Shown here: positions 55,550-64,000 of the stretch, piece by piece | How positions within the stretch are numbered: the first letter of the stretch is position 1 | Layout: every line of letters starts with the position of its first letter | Assembly (NCBI GenBank): GCA_958510875.1 | Contig: OY294072.1 | Span: 3,596,001 to 3,660,000 of the forward strand | DNA: 64,000 nucleotides | DNA from: Endomychus coccineus | Lineage: Eukaryota > Arthropoda > Insecta > Coleoptera > Endomychidae | Direction: 5' to 3' | The notes under the pieces: generated by a model | What the model was told of the DNA's origin: nothing | Seen by the model: only the letters and a program-made list of their open reading frames with translations | Database searches by the model: none | Made by a program: the position numbers and the translations under genes

Positions 55550-56015
55550 CGGAGCCCTAAGATAAATTTATAGCAAAGATTATGCAACAACTTTCTGTTG
55601 ATGTTCCGAGAGCTGGAATGCCGTCAATCATCCGATACATATACGATAATATAATAAAGGCAACGAAAAACATTCAAGCGAGCTGACCAAAAGAGATATT
55701 ATTTCTGCCGATGTAATACATTCTAAAACATTTGGATTTGATGTCTCTCAATCAGAATGAGGTTCCGAAATATTTGTTCAAATCCCTTCACCGTCATATC
55801 GATGAAGATTGTGATTGTCTACCACCTCCACGCAAACTATGTTCACAATTTTTTTTTCTGAACAGATTTCCAAGGTCATGAAGACTGAGGGAATAACGCA
55901 GCACGAGAAGCAGGTGTTGATTGAAGAAGTATGCGAAAACGATCCATACTCTATGCGATCATACTTATTCCATCTATTAATGTGGAAATATGAATATACA
56001 TGTCTCAATAAATCC
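55550..56015 (+). pseudogene. Decayed gene of unknown function between protease and penton
   Basis: Open pieces with MQQLSVDVPRAGMPSIIRYIY, then ITQHEKQVLIEEVCENDPYSM and RSYLFHLLMWKYEY are separated by stops and frameshifts. Composition and position suggest a former ORF of about 150 codons. Copies A and C have only about 50-85 nt here. I do not recognise a family. Confidence 0.4.
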
Positions 56016-56026
56016 TTATCAGTATC

Positions 56027-56712
56027 ATGTCGCAGTTATTCACGCTAACGAACACCAACCATATATTCTCGTTCACACCGCAGAATTCGATAGAGTTGAA
56101 GTCCGATAAGCAATGCTATTTGGCTTCGTTGGGATTTACTTCTTATAACTCTATACCGAATATCGAGAACGAAAAATTTTACCATTCCGATGAGGGGACT
56201 TTGAAAACAATCGAAATAGCTTCTGGCAACTATGAAATATCCGACATTGAAGAATTAATTCGGAAAAGATTGAACGTAGAAGATGTCTTCTCGCTGAAGC
56301 CCAATAACAATACATTAAAGTGTGAGATATTCCATAAGAATCACGACATTTCGTTTGATAAGAAAGCTTGGGCAAAATATTGGGGTTTTCGCGTAAAGTA
56401 TTGAAAAAGGGCGTGGTGCACATTTCCGATTTGCCTGTCAACATTAAAAAAGTAAGCAACATCCGGTTCGAATCAAACAATACCGTAGGAGCCTTCTACC
56501 GAGATAGACCTGCGCATACGATCTACGACTTTCCCATCACCGACGATCCCGGCTATAGAATTGTGGAACGTCGGAGGAAACCTCTATATTCACCAGTGTC
56601 AGTTATCGGTGAAATTACCAACATTACCGTACTCGCTCTGGATCAGCATTCGAACCCGATAAATTTTCGTGGAGAAGAAAGTGTTCTACATCTACATTTA
56701 CAAGAAGTTTGA
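56027..56712 (+). pseudogene. Penton protein, divergent copy, one frameshift
   Basis: MSQLFTLTNTNHIFSF start, YLASLGFTSYNSIPNI, then a frameshift near 56,385 (AKYWGF), followed by GVVHISDLPVNIKKV, AHTIYDF and NFRGEESVLHLHL. This matches the penton of copy C along its length at low identity. Confidence 0.82.
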
Positions 56713-56721
56713 GAACAGAAT

Positions 56722-56877
56722 ATGAGCCTGGTTGTTGCTGGTGCTGCTGGCAATGGAAGAACCTCGCACGCTCCATATTCATCAGTCTTCAACAGAACAC
56801 CCAAAGTGCGAGAGCTACTACTACTCACCAAAGCCAACCGATTAGTTCTACAATCTTTAGGGTTTAGCCTCAAATAA
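56722..56877 (+). CDS. Small ORF between penton and capsid genes, divergent copy
   Basis: 51 aa starting MSLVVAGAAGN and ending VLQSLGFSLK, directly followed by the capsid gene. Position, size and the ending LxSLG(F/Y) match the small ORF of copies A and C. It is still open although its neighbours are broken. Confidence 0.5.
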   Translation: MSLVVAGAAGNGRTSHAPYSSVFNRTPKVRELLLLTKANRLVLQSLGFSLK

Positions 56878-56880
56878 TAA

Positions 56881-58133
56881 GTGCCTGATAAGCGAAAGTT
56901 CGGCGGTGTAGATGATGATGAAGATAACCATGTTGTCTCGTCAATTGTCGATTTATACCAGCCGCCGAAATTCGACGAGTCGATTCGAAAAGCCGAGTAT
57001 AGATCGATTACACCGTTCGTTAAAGCCTCCAATAACAGCGACATACCGGAGTTTGGAATGAATCAAGTGGACGCGTTTTTTTCCATGAAGGATACTCTAT
57101 TGGCGAAAAAGGGGAAAATCGAAGTGAAGGGTGGAGGTAATGTTATATTGTTGCCGAACTATGGAGCTTTCCTTTTCGACCCTTGCTCGTAAATTGAGAG
57201 TGGTAGGGTCATCAAAACAGTTCGAGATCCTGGTGTAGTCAGCGCTGTTCGAGCATTTACCTGCTACACTCCTACAGCTTCTACGCATATGGCTACCGCT
57301 AGTTGGTTGTATTCTTGAGAGCGTAGTCCTGCACGAAACTAAATCATTCAGTCTATTGATTCCGCTGAAGCATATATTCAACATTTTCAACGATTACCCG
57401 ATTATTACATTTGGTAGACAGACTATTCGACTGGTACGTGCTCGAAACGATAACGATTGCGTTAACATTGAAACCGCCTCGACCACCGTTAAATTCCTGA
57501 TTGATAGCATGGAATTGAAAGTGAAGTATATCGATCCCAACGATGTATTCATAGAAAAGCTATTGCGAGCAATCATGAGTGATTCACTCATCTTAATTTC
57601 ATTCCGGAAGTGGGAATGCCATGAGCTTCCTACCATAACAAGCGAGGCCCGATGAGAAATTTGGGCGGTAAAGACTAGTGCAGCAGTTGGAAAGTTCGCT
57701 ATGTCATAGCATTCTTCCAAACGGACAAAGGAAACAATGTGAAGGCTAACCCCACCATCTGGATATATTAAGTATTCGCTTATCTCTAAACGGCGAATAT
57801 ATTTCCAACGAGCGAATGAACTTGGACTTTGCCAAGGATGATACCACGCTCGCCAACCATAACTGTACCGAGTTCTACTCTAGCTATACAAATTTCCCGT
57901 CGGCTGCTGTGGAACAGCCAATGTTAGATTAAACCAGTTTCAAAATACGCGCCCTCTACATAATCGATTGTTCAGAACAGGAGGAAGCAGTGAAATCTGC
58001 AACTGTTGATGTGCGATTGGAAAATGAGGCAGATAAGGGATTTCCAGCCAATACGGGAACATATTGCATCATCATTCACGATTGTTCGATGGTGTACTAC
58101 CCCCTCTCGGAAATAGTGAAAGGCCTAATCTAA
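56881..58133 (+). pseudogene. Major capsid protein, divergent copy
   Basis: GTG replaces the start codon (PDKRKFGGVDDDEDN). QPPKFDESIRKAEYRS lines up with the N-terminus of copy C. The continuation has LPNYGAFLFD, a TAA at about 57,190, VRDPGVVSAVRAF in another frame, IRLVRARNDNDCVNIE and a C-terminal YYPLSEIVKGLI. At least five stops or frameshifts are seen. Confidence 0.82.
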
Positions 58134-58189
58134 AACATACTGCCTTACGACGACGACGACTTCATCCGATTAGTTTAGTTCGAGCCATC

Positions 58190-58595
58190 ATGAGAATAGC
58201 ATTGGTTGATATTCAGGGATTCATCATCGATGATGTCTTTCACCCCAAAGGAATGTCTATACCAATTGGGTTCAAACGACATTATTCGTTGTTTAAGCCA
58301 GCCGTACCGCTTATGACGTTAAGTGAGAAGGATCGAAAATCTGTTTGGTATTTGGACCATTTTTGTCATGGTTAGGAATATACATCATGCGCAATATGGA
58401 GAAATTGATAATATTCTAAGATTGACTCTACTGTGTGCAGCCGACATTATTTATGTTCGAGGACATCAAAAAGCCAAATTTCTCACGAAAAAGTGTGTGG
58501 AGCTAGATATCTCTCCACAAATCGTAGATGTGTGCAGTTTCGACAACACCCTATGCCAAACGGGGAAATTCGATCCTACAAACAGACTGAGCTAG
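58190..58595 (+). pseudogene. DIQGF-type small ORF, frameshifted
   Basis: MRIALVDIQGFIIDD start, FHPKGMSIPIGFKRHYSLFKP, then KSVWYLDHFCHG. After a frameshift near 58,370 it continues with IYVRGHQKAKFLTKKC, ISPQIVDVCSFDNTLC and KFDPTN. Small proteins with a DIQGF start and this C-terminal block are common around insect mobile elements; I know no demonstrated function. The N-terminal strand with an Asp suggests an RNase H-like fold, as a guess. Confidence 0.5.
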
Positions 58596-58855
58596 CCTAA
58601 ATCATAGCAATGATGGAGGGAAATATATGTGTAAAGTCCACCATGTCGATAATTTACAACATTGGCTCCTCACCATCATACTTCCAAAATAAAAATGTAC
58701 TTTTTCCAAAATATATAAAAATATTATCAATATTTGATATTTCATTTCTCATACACCTCTCCTCACACACATCATAAACGATTCCAAGTTATTTGAGTAG
58801 CTTGCGAGTCGCTTCCGAGTCGCTTGCGAGTCGCATAGGACGGACGAGTCGAACT

Positions 58856-59462
58856 GGTGGTGCCACCTCCACGAAGCAGTCTGTACCTTCGATCTACCAT
58901 GACAGCTGTCACGTGGTGGTGACACCTGAACAAAGCAGTCTGTACCTTCGATCCCTCCATGAAAGCAGTCTGTGTTTTTGGACCAAAAGTAGAGACTGCT
59001 TCGTAGAGGTGGCGGGCCACCTCCACGAAGCAGTCTGTACCTAGGGTCCTTCATGACAGCTGTCACGTGGTGGCGACACCTCCACGAAGAATTCTGTACT
59101 TCCGATGACAACCGTCATGTGATAGCGACATCTCTACGAAGCATTCTGTACCTTGGACTCAACATGACAGCTGTCACGTGGTGGTGACACCTCCACGAAG
59201 CAGTCTGTACCTTTGGTCCGCCATGACAGCTGTCTCGGGATAGTCACATGACCCCGTAATGGGACACACATTTTGTAAGCATCCTGTATAATCTTTACAA
59301 AACAACATATCCTTATCTCACACATTATCACATACATCCTTTTCTTATCACCTGACCTGCATCCTTATCGAGACTGATAACGATTACCTCACACTGGATG
59401 GACAGCTAGACCGGGAGTGGAAACCGGATATCCTGTCACCGAACTAGCGGAGTACATCTACT
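58856..59462 (-). repeat. TIR of the divergent element (right end)
   Basis: It shares with the right TIR of copy C the order of GAAGCAGTCTGTACC / CATGACAGCTGTCACGTGG repeats, then GGACACACATTTTG, CTGTATAATCTTTACAAA, CTTATCACCT, CAGCTAGACCGGGAGTGG and a terminal CATCTACT. It is shorter (about 0.6 kb) and lacks the 25-bp array. Satellite begins at the next base. Confidence 0.8.
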
Positions 59463-62400
59463 TACGCGTTCAGTCAAGAGGTTTTTAAAATCATTTTTAG
59501 ACCCGGATTCAAATACAGAACATATTTATAAACATACCGACCCATAATTCATGTCAATAACTGTTCTTATAACGATTCTAGTATACCTAATGTAAACGTC
59601 TAGATCGATCATTCATTCGGCTCGGACATTGTCGCGTTTATCTCGAAAACAGAAGATACGATATCTTCACATCCATGAGTGTACGCGTTTAGCCAAGAGG
59701 ATTCTTAAATCATTTTTAGTTCCGGATTCAAATTTGAAACATTTTTCTGAACATCCCGACTCACAGTTCATGTCTATAGCAGTTCTAATGACGATTTTAG
59801 TATACCCAATGTGAACATCTACATCGACGATTCATCCCTTCGTACATTATCGCGTTTATCTTGAAAACATAAGATACGATATCTTCAGCTCCATGTGGGA
59901 ACGCGTTTAGCCGAGAAAATTCTAAAATCATTTTTAGTCCCGGATTCAAATTTGAAACATATTTCTGAACATCCCGAACCATAATTAATTTCAATAGCTG
60001 TTCTTATAACCATTCTCTAGTATACCTAATGTAAACGTCTAAATCGATCATTCATTCATCTCGAACATTGTCGCGTTTATCTCGAAAACAGGATATAAGA
60101 AAACACCTTCGACTAAACGCGTACTCTCCTGGATCTGAAGATTTTCAGTTTTCGAAATAAACGCGACAACGTACGAGGGGTATGAATCGTCGATCTAGAC
60201 CTTCACATTGCGTATACTAAAATTGGTATAAAAAAGCTATTGACATGAACTGTGTGTCGGGATGTTCAGAAATATGTTTCAAATTTGAACTCGGAAATAA
60301 AAATGAATTTAGAATTCTCTTGGCTAAACTCATGGATCTGAAGATGTCATTTCTTCAGTTTTCGAGATGGACGTTTACATTGGGTACACTAGAATCGTTA
60401 TAAGAACAGCTATCGACATGAGCTATGGGTCAGAATGTTCAGAAATTTGTTTTGAACTTGAATCCGGGACTAAATATGATTCTAGGATCTTCTCGGCTAA
60501 ACGCGTACACTCCTGGATCTGGAGATGTCATATCTTCAGTTTCCGTGATAAACGCGACAATGTAAAAGCGAATGAATCGTCGAATATAGTTCTGGATGTT
60601 CAGTAATATGTTCTTAATTTGAATCCGGGACTAATAATGATTTTGGAACATCCAGACCCATAGTTCATGTCGATAGCTGTTCTAATAAGTATTTTAGTAT
60701 ACCCAATGTTAACATCAAGATCATTCGCTTTCACATTGTAGCGTTTATCACGAGAACTGAAGATATGAGATCTTCAGATCCAGGAGTGTACGCGTTCAGC
60801 CAAGAGGATTCCAGAATCAATATTAGCCCCGGATTCAAATTTTAAACATATTTCTGAACATCCACATCTACAGTTCGACGAATCATTCCCTTTTACATTG
60901 TTGCGTTCATTACGAAAACTGAAGATATGACATCTTCAGATCCATGAGTGTACGAGTCTAGCCAAGAGGATTCTAGGATCATATTTATTCCCGGATTCAA
61001 ATTCAAAACATATTCCTGAACTTTCCGACCCATAGTTCATGTCAATAGCTGTTCTTATAACGATTCTAGTATAATCAATGTGAAAGTCTAGATCGACGAT
61101 TCATTCGCCTCGTACATTGTCGCGTTTATCCCGAAAACTGAAGATACGATATTTTCAGATCCAGGAGTGTAAGCGTTTAGTCAAGAGAATTCTAAAATCA
61201 TTTTTAGTCCCGAATTCAAATTCAAAACATATTTCTGGACATCCTGATCCATAGTTCATTTCAATAGCTGTTCTAATAACGATTTTGTTATACTCAATGT
61301 GAACTTCTAGATCGACGATTCATTCGCTTCATTTCTTGTCGCGTTTAACACGGAAACTGAAGATATGACGTCTTTAGATCCAGGAGTGTACGCGTTTAGC
61401 TGAGAAGATTCTAGAATCATATTCAGTTCCGGATTCAAATTCAAAACATATTTCTGAACATCCCGACCGATTGTTCATGTCGATAGCTGTTCTAATAAGG
61501 ATTTCAGTATACCCAATGTGAACATCTAGATCGACAATTCATTCGCTGTCACATTGTCGTGTTCATCACGAAAACTGGAGATATGACATCTTCAGATCCA
61601 GGAGTGTATAAGTTAAGCCAAGAGGATTCTAGAATCATATTTAGTACCAAATTTAAATTCAAAACATATCTCTGAATATCCTGACTCATAGTTCATGTCG
61701 ATAGCTGTTCTAATAACGATTTAGTATACATAATGAAAATGTCTAGATCGACGATTCGTTCGCTTCGTACATTGTCGCGTTCATCTCAAAAACTTGAGAT
61801 ATGACATCTTCATATCCAGGATTGTGCGCGTTAAGCCAAGAAATTTCCAAAATCATTTTAAGTCCAGGATTCAAATTCAAAACATATTTCTGAACATCCC
61901 GACCCATAGTTCATGTCGATAGCTGTTCTAATAACGATCTTATTGAACACAATGTGAACGTCTAGATCGACGATTCATCCGCTTCGTACATTGTCGCTCT
62001 TATCACGGAAACTGTAGATATGACATCTTCAGATCCAGGAGTGTACGCGTTTAGCCAAGACGATTCTCAAATCATATTTAGTCCAGGATTCAAATTCGAA
62101 ACATATTTCTGAACATCCTGACCCATAGTTCATGTCGATAGCTGTTCTAATAACGATTTTAGTATACCTTATCTGGGACTAGAAATGATTTCAGGATCTT
62201 CTTGGCTAAACGCGTACACTCCCGGATCTGGAGATGTCATATCTTCAGTTTTTGTGATAAACCCGACAAGTTACGAAGCGAACGAGTCTTCAATCTAGAC
62301 GTTCACATTGGGTATACTAAAATCGTTATTAGAACTGCTATCGACATGAACTATGGGTCGGGATGTTCGGAAATATGTTTCCAATTTGAATCCGGGGTTA

Positions 62401-64000
62401 AAAATGATTTCAAAACCTCTTGGCTGTTATCTTCAGTTTTCGATATAAACGCGACAATGTACGAGGGAAATGAATGATCGATCTAGACGTTCACATTGGG
62501 TATACTAAAATCGTTAGAACTGCTATCGACATGAACCAAGAGGTTTTGAAGTCATTTTTAGCCCCGGATTCAAATTGAATACATATTTCCGAACATCCCG
62601 AACCATAGTTCATGTCGATAGCAGTTCTGATAACGATTTTAGTATACACAATGTGAACGTTGAGATTGAAGACTCGTTCGCTTCGTACATTGTCGGGTTT
62701 ATCTCGAAAACAGAAGATATGACATCTTCAGATCCATGAGTTTAAGCATTTGGCCAAGAGAATTCTTAAGTCATTTTCAGTCCCGGATTCAAATTTAAAA
62801 CATATTTCTAAACATCCCGACTCAGATATCATGTCGATAGCTGTTCTAATAACGATGTTAGTATACTCAATGTGAACGTCTAGATCGGCGATTCATTTGC
62901 TTCGTACATTCTCGCGTTCTTCTCGAAAACTGAAGATATGGCATCTTCAGATCCAGGAAAGTACGCGTTCAGCCAAGTGAATTTCAAAATCATTTTTAGT
63001 CCCGGATTCAAATTCAAAACGTATTTCTGAACATCCCGACTCATAGTGTATTTCGATAGCAGTTCTAATAACAATTTTAGTATACCCAATGTAAACGTCT
63101 AGATCGACGACTCATTCGCTTCGTACGTTCTCGCATTCATCTCGGAAACTGAAGATGTAACATCTTCAGATCCAGGAGTGTACGCGTCTAGCCAAGAAAT
63201 TTCCAAAATCATTTTAATTCATGAATTCAAATTCAAAACATATCTCCGAACATCCTGACCCATAGTTCATGTCGATAGCTGTTCTAATAACGATTTTAGT
63301 GAACTCAATGTGAACGTCTAGATCGACGATTCATTCGCTTCGTACATTGTCGTTCTTATCACGGAAACTGTAGATATGACATCTTCAGATCCGGGAGTAT
63401 ACGCGTTCATCGAAGACGATTCTAAAATCATATTCAGTCCCGGATTCAAATTCGAAAGATATTACAGAACATCCTGACCCATAGTTCATGTCGATAGCTG
63501 TTCTAATAACGATTTTAGTATACCTAATCTGGAACTTAGAATGATCTCAGGATCTTCTTGGCAAAACGCGTACACTCCCGGATCTGAAGATGTCATATCT
63601 TCAGTTTCCGTGATAAACCCGACAATGTACGAAGCGAACGAGTCTTCGAACTAGACGTTCACATTGGGTATACTAAAGTCGTTATAAGAACTGCTATGGA
63701 CATGAATTATGAGTCGGGATGTACGGAAATATGTTTTCAATTTTAATCCGGGGCTAAAAATGATCTCAAAACTTCTTGGCTGAACACGTACACTCCTGGA
63801 TCTGAAGATGTCATACCTTCAGTTTTGGATATAAACGCGACAATGTACGAGGGGGATGAATGATCGATCTAGACGTTCACATTGGGTATACTAAAATCGT
63901 TAGAACTGCTATCAACATGAACTGTGGGTCGAGATGTTCAGAAAAATGTTTCAAATTTGGATCCGGGACTGAGAGTGATTTCAAAAACCTTTTGACTGAA
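59463..64000. repeat. 219-bp satellite, block 2 (several orientation switches)
   Basis: Same unit as block 1. It is mostly forward from 59,463 to about 60,085, reverse to about 60,640, forward to about 62,170, reverse to about 62,540, forward to about 63,530, then reverse to the end. The last 360 bp (about 63,640 on) are nearly identical to 49,385-49,745, including the junction-side phrase GAACGAGTCTTCGAACTAGA. No gene is present. Confidence 0.9.

Noticed and set aside
59463..59468. Target duplication TACGCG of the divergent element
   Set aside because: The left end of that element is missing. TACGCG is part of every satellite unit, so its occurrence proves nothing.
49610..62477. Short ORFs with LDVHIGYTKIVIRTAIDMN in the satellite
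   Set aside because: They follow satellite orientation, are broken at random, and carry no codon-level conservation.

Overview
The window is AT-rich eukaryotic nuclear DNA, most likely from an arthropod and probably an insect. The reasons are Polinton/Maverick (adintovirus-like) genes, an MSV199/DUF3627-type gene of the kind found in insect large DNA viruses, TATA boxes paired with TCAGT initiators, a probable 50-nt intron, tRNA-like SINE modules, a 1.15-kb CA microsatellite and a 219-bp satellite. No ordinary host gene was recognised.

The first 39 kb hold five copies of one Polinton-like family. Copy A (1-6,486, +) lacks its left end. Copy B (10,513-12,388, +) is an ATPase-end fragment. Copy C (14,445-26,870, +) is complete: 1.44-kb terminal inverted repeats (TIRs), a 6-bp target duplication ATACTA, and a paralogous empty site nearby at 27,485-27,490. 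Copies D (28,322-32,810, -) and E (32,808-38,890, -) share the same internal deletions of integrase and protease. Gene order in the family is: E-box-rich 20-bp array, packaging ATPase, ORF2, fibre-like coiled coil, integrase, PLA2/pX-like protein, adenain-like protease, penton, a small ORF, major capsid. Copy C adds a spliced MSV199/DUF3627 gene and a minus-strand membrane protein. No DNA polymerase gene fits between its TIRs.

The genes describe a capsid-forming, integrase-inserted element: double- and single-jelly-roll capsid proteins, maturation protease, packaging ATPase, fibre, a PLA2 domain for membrane breach and a chromodomain integrase. Most copies are broken, by different mutations. 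The protease reading frame begins, without an ATG, exactly at an A_AAA_AAC slippery heptamer two codons before the PLA2/pX stop. This arrangement recurs in the divergent element at 52-59 kb and suggests -1 frameshifting.

From 39 to 46.9 kb there are no genes. This part holds a large inverted duplication (about 39.0-40.9 / 41.4-43.3 kb) around tRNA-like modules, and several tandem duplications that lead into a TATA promoter. At 46,993-49,380 lies a decayed protein-primed-type DNA polymerase B gene with its N-terminal part and exonuclease motifs; it is cut off before the palm domain by the 219-bp satellite. The satellite fills 49,380-52,367 and 59,463-64,000 and switches orientation several times. 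Between the blocks is a second, divergent and heavily decayed Polinton. Its ATPase/ORF2/fibre block is inverted relative to the capsid block, and its TIR (about 58,856-59,462) is homologous to that of copy C.
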